Below are positions 43,121-52,900 of a stretch of 64,000 bases of DNA, piece by piece. The notes under the pieces are model-generated. The model was not told the origin of the DNA. It worked only from the letters and a program-made list of their open reading frames with translations, and ran no database searches. The stretch lies in NCBI GenBank assembly GCA_009845425.1, contig VXZQ01000012.1, positions 186,001 to 250,000 of the forward strand, in the 5' to 3' direction. The DNA comes from Holophagales bacterium (GTDB lineage Bacteria; Acidobacteriota; Thermoanaerobaculia; Multivoradales; Multivoraceae). Every line of letters begins with the position of its first letter. The first letter of the stretch is position 1. A program made the position numbers and the translations under genes.

Positions 43121-45445
43121 TCAGTCGAGGTACACGAACTCGTTCAGATTCAACAACAGAAGGGAGTAACTGGCAAATGCCGCTTCGGCTTCAAAGCCCT
43201 CCTCCCGTTGCAACTCCTCGATCAGTCCGACGCCTCGGGCGACTTCGACCGGATCGGCCCGTCTCGCCAGCACCGCCTCGAGCGCGTCGGTCACGCGATC
43301 TTCGACCGTACCGTCCGCGCCATCGATCCGCTCCGTGAGCGCCCTGGCCTGCTCGCTCATGAAAGCGCCGTTCAGCATCATCAGTGCCTGCGTCGGCTGC
43401 GTGGTCGTAAAGCGGACCGGGCAGGTCGAGTCGGTGTCGGCCAGGTCGAGACTCTCCAGCAGCGGGTGCAGCAGAGAGCGCTTGACGTGGATGTAGATGC
43501 TGCGCCGCGCCGCTTCGCCGGGCGTGGCCTCGCCCCAGGCCTTGTCGGGCTGGGACGCCGTGGCCAGCACCTCCGCCGGCATCGGCGGGTAGACGCTCGG
43601 GCCACCGACTTCGAGGTTCAGCGTGCCGGTCGCGGCCAGGACCGAGTCCCGGATCTCCTCGGCCGCCAGACGCCTCATGTTGAAGCGGCTGAACAGGTCG
43701 TTGCCCGGATCGACTTGCAGCGCGTTTTCCGGCGGCCGCGACGACATCCGGTAGGAGCGGCTGGTCATGAGCAGCCGGTGCATCGACTTCAGGCTCCAGT
43801 CCCGTGCCGTGAACTCCGTCGCCAGCCAGTCGAGGAGTGCCGGGTGCGTTGCCTCCTGACCGAAGCGGCCCAGATCGTTGGGCGTGGGCGAAAGGCCGCG
43901 GCCGAAGTGGTACTGCCAAAGGCGGTTCGCCATCACCCGGGAGGTCCGCAGGTTGTCGTCGTCGGCGATCCAGCGGGCGAGGGCGAGTCGACGGCCGGTC
44001 GTCGGCGAGTCGGGGCCGGGGAACTCGAGTCCGGTGTCGGCGTTGCCGAGGATGAGCGGGAATCCAGGTTCGACCCGTTCGGCCGGCGCATGCGGATTGC
44101 CGCGAATCAGGACGTGGGTCGGCGGCGCTTCCGGACCGAGCTCCTTCACGCGCAGCACCTCGATCAGGTTCGCGGGCGGACCTTCCACGGGCGGGCCGCC
44201 GGCGTCCGCTGTTCCGAGATCGGCCGGGATCCAGTCCGTGTAGTTCTCCGGAGTCGGCTCGTTGCCGCCGCCGACCTTGTAGGGCGCGATGCCGCGGAAA
44301 AACGACAGCATCCGGTAGTAGTCGGTCTGCGGGATCGGGTCGCCGCGATGGTTGTGGCAGCGGGCGCAGCCGATCGACATGCCCAGCATGACCCGGGACG
44401 TCGTGTCGAGAACCGAGTCGAGGTCGTCGTACTGGGCCAATTCCGTGTCGGTCGGCTCGTCGTCCCAGATGCCGAGCCGCAGGTAGCCGGTGGCGATGAC
44501 CGATGCGGCGGTAGGGTTGTCGAGTTCGTCGCCGGCGAGCTGGTGGGTCAGGAACTCGTCGTAAGGCATGTCCGCGTTCAGCGCGCCGATCACCCAGTCG
44601 CGGTAGCGCCAGGCGGAGGGCTTCTTGCGGTCGCGTTCGTAGCCGTCCGTCTCCGCGTAGCGGACGAGATCGAGCCAGTGCCGGCCCCAACGCTCGCCGT
44701 AGTGGGGCGACGCCAGCAGACGGTCGATCAGGCGTTCCCAGGCGTCGGGACGCCGGTCCTGCTCGAAGGCCTCGACCTCCTCGAGCGTTGGCGGCAGCCC
44801 GGTCAGGTCGTAGCTCGCGCGCCGGATCAGAGTGCGCCGGTCGGCCGTCGGCGGCGGTTCGAGGCCGGCCGCCTCGATCCTGGCGAGCAGGAAGTTGTCG
44901 ACCGGGTTGAGCGGCCAGTCCGGGTCCGCGACGGCGGGGACGTCCGGGCGTCCGAGCGGCCGCACGGACCACCATGCCCGGTCGGCGTCGGTGATCTCAA
45001 ACGCGTCCTCGGCCGGTGCGACCTCCGTGAGTTCGTCTTCGTCACCGCCGAAGGGAGCGCCGAGCAGCACCCACTGCCGGATCACATCGAGGTCCGCCTC
45101 GGCCAGTCGGCCCGGCGGCGGCATCTGCAACTGTTCGTCCTCGTACTCGATCGCCTGAAGCAGCAGGCTCAGGGCGGGCTCGGAGGTGGAGAGCGCCGGT
45201 CCCCGTTCGCCCCCGCGCAGGAGTCCGGCCCTCGTCGTCAACAGGAAACCGTTCTCGGCCCGTTCCGGGTCCGAGTGGCACATGTAGCAGTTCTCCTCCA
45301 GAACGGGCCGGACGTTCTCCTCGAACAGCTTGATGCCGTCGGCCGGTGTCTGTGCGGTCTGGCCGGAGGCGACCGTTGAGACAAGGGTCAAGAGGAACAG
45401 GCCCGTGCCGGCGGCGGGCCGCCTGGACTGCGCCGTTGCTGGCAT
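43121..45445 (-). CDS. DUF1549/DUF1553 protein with planctomycete-type cytochrome domain
   Basis: 774 residues. A signal peptide precedes a PSCyt1 domain with haem motif CYMCH (EENCYMCHSDPERAENG). DUF1549/PSCyt2 follows (NPVDNFLLARIEAAGL, LIRRASYDLTGLPPT, ASPHYGERWGRHWLDL), with a second haem-type motif CARCH (GCARCHNHRGDPIPQ), then DUF1553/PSD1 (RRLALARWIADDDN, VMANRLWQYHFGRGL, SYRMSSRPPE). The order is the standard planctomycete arrangement, at the short end of its length range. Such proteins are thought to be periplasmic redox proteins acting on polymer-derived substrates, but no member has a proven reaction that I know of. It heads the operon leading to DUF1501 and two VWFA genes, and diverges from purU with a 70-base gap. 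Confidence 0.88.
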   Translation of the reverse strand: MPATAQSRRPAAGTGLFLLTLVSTVASGQTAQTPADGIKLFEENVRPVLEENCYMCHSDPERAENGFLLTTRAGLLRGGERGPALSTSEPALSLLLQAIEYEDEQLQMPPPGRLAEADLDVIRQWVLLGAPFGGDEDELTEVAPAEDAFEITDADRAWWSVRPLGRPDVPAVADPDWPLNPVDNFLLARIEAAGLEPPPTADRRTLIRRASYDLTGLPPTLEEVEAFEQDRRPDAWERLIDRLLASPHYGERWGRHWLDLVRYAETDGYERDRKKPSAWRYRDWVIGALNADMPYDEFLTHQLAGDELDNPTAASVIATGYLRLGIWDDEPTDTELAQYDDLDSVLDTTSRVMLGMSIGCARCHNHRGDPIPQTDYYRMLSFFRGIAPYKVGGGNEPTPENYTDWIPADLGTADAGGPPVEGPPANLIEVLRVKELGPEAPPTHVLIRGNPHAPAERVEPGFPLILGNADTGLEFPGPDSPTTGRRLALARWIADDDNLRTSRVMANRLWQYHFGRGLSPTPNDLGRFGQEATHPALLDWLATEFTARDWSLKSMHRLLMTSRSYRMSSRPPENALQVDPGNDLFSRFNMRRLAAEEIRDSVLAATGTLNLEVGGPSVYPPMPAEVLATASQPDKAWGEATPGEAARRSIYIHVKRSLLHPLLESLDLADTDSTCPVRFTTTQPTQALMMLNGAFMSEQARALTERIDGADGTVEDRVTDALEAVLARRADPVEVARGVGLIEELQREEGFEAEAAFASYSLLLLNLNEFVYLD

Positions 45446-45515
45446 CGTGTGGCCGATCCTATCGCGGCGCTAGACTTCCGGCCTCTTGGTCGAACACAGG
45501 CATGGCGAGCGGAAC

Positions 45516-46379
45516 GTGTCGCACGACGTGACGGCGACAATGTTGCTGAGTTGCGACGACGCGATCGGCATCATCGCGACCGTCACGGGCTTCGTGAACG
45601 AGCACGGAGGCATCATCTGCTCGTCCGAGACCCACCGCGACGAGGAACTGGGCAAGTTCTTCCAGCGGCTCGAGTTCGAGATCGACCACTTCGACCTGGA
45701 CCGGGAGACGATCAAGCCGCTGCTGGAGTGGGAGATCGGCGACCACTTCTCGGTCAGGAGCCGCATCGCCTTCTCGGACCAGGAACAGCGGGTGGGCGTG
45801 CTGGCGTCGAAGCCGGCTCACTGCCTGCACGACCTGTTGTCCCGCTGGCGGCTGGGTGAGCTCCCCGGGCGCCCGGTCTGCATCATCAGCAACCATCCCG
45901 ACCACGCGCCGGAGGCGGAGTACAACGGGTTGCCATACCACCACCTGCCGGTGACGCCGGAGACACGCAGCGAGCAGGAAGAGCGGATGATCCAGATCCT
46001 CGAGGAGGCGCGGGTCGACCTCGTCGTGCTGGCCCGCTACATGCAGATCCTCACGCCGCGCTTCCTTGAGTGCTTCCCGAACCGGGTGATCAACATCCAC
46101 CACTCGTTTCTGCCGGCGTTCCCCGGAGGCAGTCCCTACCGCCAGGCCTATCTGCGGGGCGTCAAGGTCGTCGGCGCCACCGCCCACTACGCGACGGCGG
46201 AACTCGACCAGGGACCGATCATCGAGCAGGACGTGACGCGGGTGAGCCACCGCGACTCGGTGACCACCCTGGTGCGTCGCGGCAGAGACCTGGAACGCGT
46301 CGTCCTCGCCCGCGCCGTCCAGGCCCACCTGGAGCACCGGGTGCTCGTCGTCGACAACCGGGCGATCGTCTTCGGGTAG
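45516..46379 (+). CDS. purU: Formyltetrahydrofolate deformylase
   Basis: 287 residues from GTG 45516; a TTG 30 bases upstream is in frame but gives an atypical N-terminus. The ACT domain (MLLSCDDAIGIIATVTGFVNEHGG, about 5-80) is followed by the formyl-transferase fold with CIISNHPD, the catalytic Asn/His/Asp set in RVINIHHSFLPAFPG and GATAHYATAELDQGPIIEQD, close to E. coli PurU in length (280). It hydrolyses 10-formyl-THF to formate and THF, balancing one-carbon pools and supplying formate for purine synthesis. It stands alone; its TAG stop is directly followed by the stop of the convergent TPR gene with no base between. Confidence 0.94.
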   Translation: MSHDVTATMLLSCDDAIGIIATVTGFVNEHGGIICSSETHRDEELGKFFQRLEFEIDHFDLDRETIKPLLEWEIGDHFSVRSRIAFSDQEQRVGVLASKPAHCLHDLLSRWRLGELPGRPVCIISNHPDHAPEAEYNGLPYHHLPVTPETRSEQEERMIQILEEARVDLVVLARYMQILTPRFLECFPNRVINIHHSFLPAFPGGSPYRQAYLRGVKVVGATAHYATAELDQGPIIEQDVTRVSHRDSVTTLVRRGRDLERVVLARAVQAHLEHRVLVVDNRAIVFG

Positions 46380-48116
46380 CTAGCCGTTCGCGCACGCGGC
46401 GCGCAGTTGCCGCGATGCCTGGACGAAGACTGGATCGTTCGCGGCGAAGCGGCGGCCATCGTCGAGAAGGGCCAGGGCTTCCTCGCAGCGGTCGGTCTGA
46501 GCCAGGATGGCGGCCAGGCGAAGGCGCGCCAATGTGAGGTCGGTACGGACGGCGAGGGCGGCGGCGAAGGCGCGAGCGGCCTCCTCGGGGCGCCGCAGGT
46601 CGAGGAGGACCATGCCGAGGACCAAGCTTGTCTGCGGGTCGGTCGGATTGAGCTGCTGAGCCGTTCGGAGTTCACGGGCTGCGTCCGTCAGACGCCCTTC
46701 GATGGCCAGGATGCCACCGAGTTCGGTGCGCAACCTGGCTTCGTCATCGGCAGTGAGTTGTGCGGAGCGGAGACTCCTCTCCAGGGCGACTCGAGCTTCT
46801 CCCAGCCGGTTCTGCTGCCGGAGCACGACGCTTAACGCCTGCACGGCGGCGGCGTCCCCGGGAGCGTTGGCGACTCGGGTGCGCAGGATCTCAAGCGCTT
46901 CCGCCGGCCGTCCCGACGATGCGAGTGCGGTGGCGCGCCGCGTCCTTGCCTCGGCGTAGTCGGGGTCGAGCGCCAGTACACGGTCGTAGTGCTCCAGCGC
47001 TTCTGCGGGACGGGTCGCTCGGTCGAGGAGGAGTGCGAGCTGATAGTGCGCCTGCTTGTAGTCGGGAGCCAGCTCGGCCGCCCGGGTCAGGTGCCTGATC
47101 GCCTCGGTCGTCTGGCCGCGGTTGGCCAGGAGTTGAGCGAGCTCGAAGTGCGCATGCGCCTGGTCGGGGTCGAGCGCCAGGAGTTCTTCGTAGGCGGCTT
47201 CGGCCTGCTCGAACTGCCCAGCGTCGACGTGCGCCAGCGCCTGGTGCTTGCGCGCCTCGAGGTTCGTTGGATCCGCCTCGATCGCGCGGCTGAAGACGGT
47301 CGCCGCCGCGCCGAACTCGCCGGCCTGTACCGCAATCAGGCCTTGTTGGACCAGGGCGGCGCTGCCGGTCGGCAGGTAGGCGAGTTCCCGGACCAGAGGG
47401 TCGTCGAACGGGAAGTCGGTGTGGCTTGCCTGCGCGAAGTGCCGGGCCGCACGGTCTTCATCGCCGAGGCGGCGCCAGGCCATGGCGAGGGAGTAGTGTC
47501 CGCGGCCGGCTCCCGGTTCGGCGGCGACGGCTCGCTCAAGATAGTCGGTCGCGGTCCCGGTGTCGCCTCGGTCCAGAGCGAGTGTCCCCAGCCCGTAGAG
47601 TGCCGGCGGGAAACCGGGCCGCAGTTCGAGCGCACGGTTCCACAGCGCGGCCGCTTCGTCGGGCCGGCCGCGCTCAACCTCCGATTGGGCGAGGCGGTGG
47701 ATCGCAGGCACGAGGTCGGGTTCGATCGCCAGTGCCGCGCGGTACGAGTCCGCCGCCGCATCGTGGTCGCCGCGGGTGTCCTCGGCGAAACCGTGTAGGT
47801 AGGGCCAGCGATGGTCGGATGGGTCAAGTCGCCGCGCTTCCCGGTAGCAGGCTTCGGCCGCCTCAAGCGCGGTGAAGGCGTGGCTGTCCAGCAGTTGCAC
47901 GCCGTGGTAGAGCTTGCCGAGCTCGCCGATCGCGGCCGCCAGCTCGGGGCCGGCTGTGCCGGCGTCCTCGAGCGAGCGAACCCGGCGCTCCAGGCTGCCG
48001 ATCTGGCCGCGGACCGCCGGATCGTGGGCCTCGTAGCGGGAGGGGAGCGGCAGGCGCTCGGCGGCGCCGCACGCGAGGAGCGCGAGCAGAGCGCCCGCGC
48101 ACCAGCGGCGGTTCAT
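46380..48116 (-). CDS. TPR-repeat lipoprotein
   Basis: 578 residues. The signal sequence ends with a lipobox (LLACG), so the protein is likely lipid-anchored. Nearly all of the rest is tetratricopeptide repeats of 34 residues, at least ten of them, with the canonical W-x-x-L-G-x-x-x-x and A-x-x-x-Y/F-x-x-A-x-x-x-x-P pattern (for example EALEHYDRVLALDPDYAEAR and AEAAYEELLALDPDQAHAHF). TPR arrays form scaffolds for protein complexes. It overlaps the upstream CRTAC1-type gene by 4 bases (ATGA) and is therefore translated with it; a surface or periplasmic complex between the two is plausible. Confidence 0.87.
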   Translation of the reverse strand: MNRRWCAGALLALLACGAAERLPLPSRYEAHDPAVRGQIGSLERRVRSLEDAGTAGPELAAAIGELGKLYHGVQLLDSHAFTALEAAEACYREARRLDPSDHRWPYLHGFAEDTRGDHDAAADSYRAALAIEPDLVPAIHRLAQSEVERGRPDEAAALWNRALELRPGFPPALYGLGTLALDRGDTGTATDYLERAVAAEPGAGRGHYSLAMAWRRLGDEDRAARHFAQASHTDFPFDDPLVRELAYLPTGSAALVQQGLIAVQAGEFGAAATVFSRAIEADPTNLEARKHQALAHVDAGQFEQAEAAYEELLALDPDQAHAHFELAQLLANRGQTTEAIRHLTRAAELAPDYKQAHYQLALLLDRATRPAEALEHYDRVLALDPDYAEARTRRATALASSGRPAEALEILRTRVANAPGDAAAVQALSVVLRQQNRLGEARVALERSLRSAQLTADDEARLRTELGGILAIEGRLTDAARELRTAQQLNPTDPQTSLVLGMVLLDLRRPEEAARAFAAALAVRTDLTLARLRLAAILAQTDRCEEALALLDDGRRFAANDPVFVQASRQLRAACANG

Positions 48117-49888
48117 TGTCGGCTCTCTCCCTGGCGGACTTCATGGTAGGCGTGTGGCGGCAGCGCGCCGAAGGACTCGCCGGCGCCGCCGCGCCAGTCG
48201 ACGCGGATGTCTTCGACCTCCGCGAACCCGAGCCCGACAAGCACCCTCGGATCGCTTGACGAGGCGTAGCTCATCGCCGCGCGGACCCGGCGCGTGATCG
48301 TCCGGCCGTCGGTGAGTCGCACCCGGACCAGGCTTCCGACGGCGTCTCGCTTGCCGTCCGAAGTGACCAGGCGGAGGCCGATCCAGCCGCTGTCCTGGCC
48401 GATCAGATTGAGCAGCAGCCGCGCCGGTCCGTTGTTGTTCGTGATGAGAACGTCGGTGTCTCCGTCGTTGTCGACGTCGCCGAAGGCGGCTCCACGGGAG
48501 ACCTCATAGGCCGCGAAGGCCGGTCCTCCGAGCGAGGACGCGTCTTCGAAGCGGCCGTCGCCCAGGTTGCGGAAGAGCTGGTTCGGTTGACCGAAGCGGC
48601 GCTCGTGGTCGCTGCCTGCTGCCGCGCGCGCGGCTGCCGCGTCGCCTGAGCGGGCGCGATCCAGGCGGCGCACCGCGCCGTTCACCGCCAGCAGGTCGAG
48701 GTCGCCGTCGTTGTCGAAGTCGATCCAGCCGGTGCCGAAACCGGTCATCGGCAGGCTGGGCGTATCCAGGCCGGCGGGCATGCCGGCATCCGTGAACAGG
48801 CCACCGCCGTCGTTCAGGTAGAGGGTGCTCGTCTCGCCCGTGATGTGGGTCACGTAGAGATCCTCGTCGCCGTCCCCGTCCAGGTCCCCGGCGTCGACAC
48901 CCATGCCCGCCTCGGCCTCGCCGCGGCGATTGACCGCCGAGCCGCCGAACAGGGCCCGGTTCTCGAAGCGGCCGCCACCGCGGTTCATCCACATCTGATT
49001 TGGTGTGCCGTCGTTGGCGACGTAGAGATCGAGCCTGCCGTCGAGGTCGAGGTCGGCCGGCACCGCACCGAGGCCGTTGCCGAACTGTGTGGCGAGGCCG
49101 GCGCGGTCCGTCGTCTGCTCGAACCGTCCGTCGCCGAGGTTGCGGAACAGGCGGTCCGGCTCGGCGCGGTAGGTCTTCGGGCTGCAGTAGTCCGGCTCGC
49201 CGCTGCCGAAGGTGCAGAGCGTGTGGCTGCCGAGATTGAAGTCGACGTAGTTGGCGACGAACAGGTCGAGCATGCCATCGCCGTCGTAGTCGAAGAAGGC
49301 GGCCGGAACGCTCCACCTGGGGTCGTCCGCTTCGGCGGTCTCCGTCACGTCCTCGTAGCGGCCGTTGCCGACGTTCCGCCAGAGCCGGTTGGGGCCCAGG
49401 TTGGTCACGTAGAGATCGACCCGGCCGTCCCCGTCGAAGTCCCCGGCAGCGACGCCCATGCCGTAGCCGGCCGACGAGAGGCCGGAGTCCTCCGTCGCGT
49501 CGACGAAGCGTAGTTCGCCGGTTTCGACCAGGTCGTTGCGAAACAGGCGGTCACGGGCGGGGGACCCGGCCGCGCCGGCGCCCGGCTCCAGCTCGCCTCC
49601 CTGGACCAGGTAGGCGTCGAGATCGCCGTCGCCGTCGGCGTCGAAGAGCGCCGCGCCCGAGCCCATGATCTCGGGCAGCAGGTAGCGGCCGCGGCCGCCG
49701 TTCCGGTGCTGGAAGGCGAGACCGACCTCGGCGGCTCGGTCGTGGAAGGCAGCGGGTTCCGTCAGGGGCGCCGGCGTGCGCGAAGTCACCGGCTCCTCGA
49801 CGCGGCCGATGCGTGGATCTCCGGCGCAGTTGAGCATCCCGGCCGTGCTGATCAGGACCGTGACGAGCGCGTGGGGTGTCGGCGGCAT
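48113..49888 (-). CDS. CRTAC1-type protein with FG-GAP/VCBS repeats and UnbV/ASPIC domain
   Basis: 591 residues. A signal sequence ends at a possible lipobox (MLNCAG). At least seven calcium-loop repeats of the FG-GAP/VCBS type are visible: DADGDGDLD, DFDGDGRVD, DYDGDGMLD, DLDLDGRLD, DLDGDGDED, DFDNDGDLD and DVDNDGDTD, each within a beta-propeller blade (LFRNLGDGRFE, LYVTNLGPNRLWRN). The C-terminus is the ASPIC/UnbV domain (WIGLRLVTSDGKRDAVGSLVRV, RVRAAMSYASSSDPRVLVGLG). Such proteins are extracellular, calcium-stabilised and of unknown role. It leads the two-gene unit with the TPR lipoprotein and starts about 100 bases after the receptor gene stop, beyond that gene's terminator hairpins. Confidence 0.9.
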   Translation of the reverse strand: MPPTPHALVTVLISTAGMLNCAGDPRIGRVEEPVTSRTPAPLTEPAAFHDRAAEVGLAFQHRNGGRGRYLLPEIMGSGAALFDADGDGDLDAYLVQGGELEPGAGAAGSPARDRLFRNDLVETGELRFVDATEDSGLSSAGYGMGVAAGDFDGDGRVDLYVTNLGPNRLWRNVGNGRYEDVTETAEADDPRWSVPAAFFDYDGDGMLDLFVANYVDFNLGSHTLCTFGSGEPDYCSPKTYRAEPDRLFRNLGDGRFEQTTDRAGLATQFGNGLGAVPADLDLDGRLDLYVANDGTPNQMWMNRGGGRFENRALFGGSAVNRRGEAEAGMGVDAGDLDGDGDEDLYVTHITGETSTLYLNDGGGLFTDAGMPAGLDTPSLPMTGFGTGWIDFDNDGDLDLLAVNGAVRRLDRARSGDAAAARAAAGSDHERRFGQPNQLFRNLGDGRFEDASSLGGPAFAAYEVSRGAAFGDVDNDGDTDVLITNNNGPARLLLNLIGQDSGWIGLRLVTSDGKRDAVGSLVRVRLTDGRTITRRVRAAMSYASSSDPRVLVGLGFAEVEDIRVDWRGGAGESFGALPPHAYHEVRQGESRQ

Positions 49889-49909
49889 CGTCCCGAGTGT
49901 ATGGAGCAG

Positions 49910-49945
49910 GAACGAGAAAGGGGAGAGAGCCGAAGCCCTCTCCCC
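49910..49945 (-). terminator. UUCG-tetraloop terminator of receptor gene 1
   Basis: On the minus strand an 11-bp stem with left arm GGGGAGAGGGC is closed by TTCG (one G-T wobble), then followed by TTTCTCGTTC. The stem covers 49920-49945. The same structure recurs after the second receptor gene at 53807-53843, which supports function. Confidence 0.78.
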
Positions 49946-49955
49946 CTGATTCCCT

Positions 49956-49979
49956 GATCCGGTGACCGGTGTCCGGATC
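49956..49979 (-). terminator. Proximal hairpin after receptor gene 1
   Basis: Perfect 7-bp arms GATCCGG (49956-49962) and its complement (49973-49979) around a 10-base loop, 12 bases after the stop codon. It precedes the stronger UUCG hairpin; the second receptor gene also has two consecutive hairpins, though the proximal stems differ in sequence. Confidence 0.5.
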
Positions 49980-49991
49980 GTGTGATCTGGT

Positions 49992-52900
49992 CTAGAACCG
50001 GAGCTTGAAGTTGGCGCGAACCGTCCGCGGGCGCTGGAAGAACCGGCGCACAGGCAGAACCTCGCCGGCGCTGTTCCAGGAGCGGCGGCGCTGCTGGTTC
50101 GTCACGTTCAGCACCTCGACCCGGAGTTCCCCGCGGGTATTGCCGATGCCCAGGGGAAATCCCCAGGCGCCGCTCAGGTTGACCGTGTACTCGTCCGCGG
50201 TCCGGCGGCCCTCCGTGCCCGATGGGTGTAGGGGGAAACCGACGCCGGTGTTCGAGGTTCCGGGGCGCTGGTTGGCGTTCGCGTCCGTCACGTCCACCGG
50301 CAGGCAGATCGGAATCGATGTGGGGATGCCGGGCGGACGCGGTCCGCAGGGCCGCTCGTAGCCGGCGCCGGAGGATGTGGTCCAGGGCGTCCCGGTCTGG
50401 AAGGTCAGGTGGCCGCCCAGCGTCAGATCCTGGTTGCCCAGGCGCCAGGTCTTGAAGCCGAAGGAGTTCCAGATCCACTCGCGGTCGTAGGTGCCGTTGG
50501 CGCCACGCCGGTTGATCATGCTCGCCGGGTAGCCGAGCCAGTCCGTCAGACGGGCGACGCAGTCCTCCGGATAGAGCCGCGTCCTGCCGGTACGGCGGTC
50601 GGGTCTCGTCTGGGACGCCTGGCAACTGTCGATGTTCTGCTGGTTCAGAACGACGTGGGCCGCCTCGAGGTAGGTGCTGTTCGTGTTGTTCCACCAGGCG
50701 CCGGCGCCGGTCGTGTCCGTGCTGGCCCAGGCGAGGTTGTTGTAGAGCGCCCAGCCGTCCGCGAAGCGGCGGTTCAACTGAACCTGAACCCCCTTGAACG
50801 AGTTCTTCGCCGGATCGGCCCTCTCCAGGGCCTCCCGGTTCAGTTGGGCCGGCCGTTCCGCCGGGTCGTAGCCCTGCGCCGCCCAGGTCGCGGCCCGCGC
50901 GTCATCGAAGGCGACCAGGATGTCGAACAGGTCGTGGTAGTTCTCCGTGACGCCGATGTTCCGGCCCTTGTGGTCGAGCTGGTTGTTGGAGAACATCATG
51001 TCCTGCAACTGCCAGTCGATGTACTTGACGTCGAGAGCCCAGTTCGGCCGGAACTGCCACTCCAGGCCGAGAATCGCTTCCTGCTTGTAGTAGGTCTGCA
51101 CGTCATAGTCGAGGACGCCTGCCTGAACCGCGTCCCACATGAGACCCGGCGTCGTCAGCTCCCAGGACAGGTTGTAGCCGGGCAGCGGCGCGCCGACCGT
51201 TCCGTTGTGGAGCGAGTCCCTCCGCTGCGGAACCCGGCAGCCGTAGTTGGTCAAGCCGAGGAACTGCAGGAAGTCGAACGTCGCGATGTCCGCCGGGTCG
51301 CAGAAGAGGAAGACCTCGTGCCCTTCGTAGCCGTTCCACAGGTCGTGCATGCTGGGAACGTTCGAGTCGCCGCCCGAAATCCACGCCTGGTTCAGCATCG
51401 CGTGGTACTGGCCCCAGCTTGCGTTGAGCAGCAGGGCGCCGTCTCCCTTGATGTCATAGGTGATGTTCAGCCGCGGGTCGACGTAGCTGTCGTCGATGAC
51501 CTGGCGGCGAACGTCGTTCCAGGCTTCCTGGGTTTCGGCCCGAAGGCCCATGTTGACCGTCCAGTGATCGCCGATCGTGAAGCGGTCGCGGACGTAGAAG
51601 CCGATGTTGCGCACTTCGCTGTCGCCGGTGCCGCGCCCCACGCAAGTGCCGGGCGTGCGGACGACCTCGCCGTTCACGTGCTCGACCGTGGTCGGCCGGT
51701 GGGGCATGCCGTCGGGAGCGTTGCCCTCACAGGTCAGGAACGTCGAGTTGTGGTCGGTGAAGTAGCAGGTCCGACCACGAATGGCCGATGTACCGGTGCG
51801 GGTGAACGGCGTGGCGCAGGTGTCGTCTGCGATCGTGCCGGCGCCCAGGTAGCCGAACGGGTTCGTCGGGTCGAAGCCCCACCCCTGGAGCAGGGGCACG
51901 CGGGCATTCTCGCCCTCCCACTTCGTGTCCTGGTAGTCGAAACCGTACTTCAGCTCGTGGTTCGCGCCCGCGAACTGGGTCAGGCCGACGTTCGCCTGCT
52001 CGCGCGGGAACGCGTTGAAGCCGAAGCCGTCGGAGAGGATCCAGCCGTTGTGCCACGAGGAGAGGTTCTCGGCGTCCCGGTAGACGTTGTAGTTGTTGCC
52101 GGGGTAGAAGATGCCCAGGCTCGGGTCGAACGGGAAGCGCAGCGGGTAGCTGGTGTCGCCGCCCGACGTGTTCGTCGCCGTGTGGCCGGCGATCGGACCG
52201 CGGTCGAGCGACTTCGCCTGCAGGCAGGTCTCGATCATGCGCGCCGGCGTGTCGCGGTAGTTGTCCTGGGACAGCCACTCCAGGATCGGAATGCCGTCCA
52301 CGGACTGGGCGGCGGGGTTCTCCTGCTCCAGGATGTCGTGGCAGGCGAGGAACTTGTTCTCCTGCGTCTCCTGGTCGGCGATCTTCGCTTCGAGGAACCA
52401 ATTGCTGGAGATCGCGTAGTTCCAACTGACGGTCGAGAGCACGCTGTCGTTTTCGTGCGGCGTCGGCGTCCAGTAGTCGTAGGACTGCCAGTTGAAGTAG
52501 TTCCTGAACGCCGGCGTGTCGATCCAGGAGGCGGCGAAGGAGTGGGACGCCGACGGCTGCATGTTCAGCTTGAGGATGCGGGCGTCGGCGAACAGGCTGA
52601 CGTCGTACGGGTCGCCGCCGAGCAGGCGCTCGGAATAGGCGTCGTCGAACTCGGAAGCACCCACGAAGAACCAGAACTTGTCCCTCCGCAGAGGACCGCC
52701 GGTCGAGAACTCGTAGCCATCGCTGGAACCGGCCCACTCGTCGCTGCCGGGCAGGCAGGCGTCGCGATTGATCGTCGAGACCTCCTCGACGATGCTTGGC
52801 GGAATCTGGCCCCGGCCCTGGTCCCGTTGGTCTCCGTGGCAGCGCCTGAACCAGTCCACGGGGTACGGCCTGTTGCGGCGTTCCGCCAGCGAGGGCTGGT

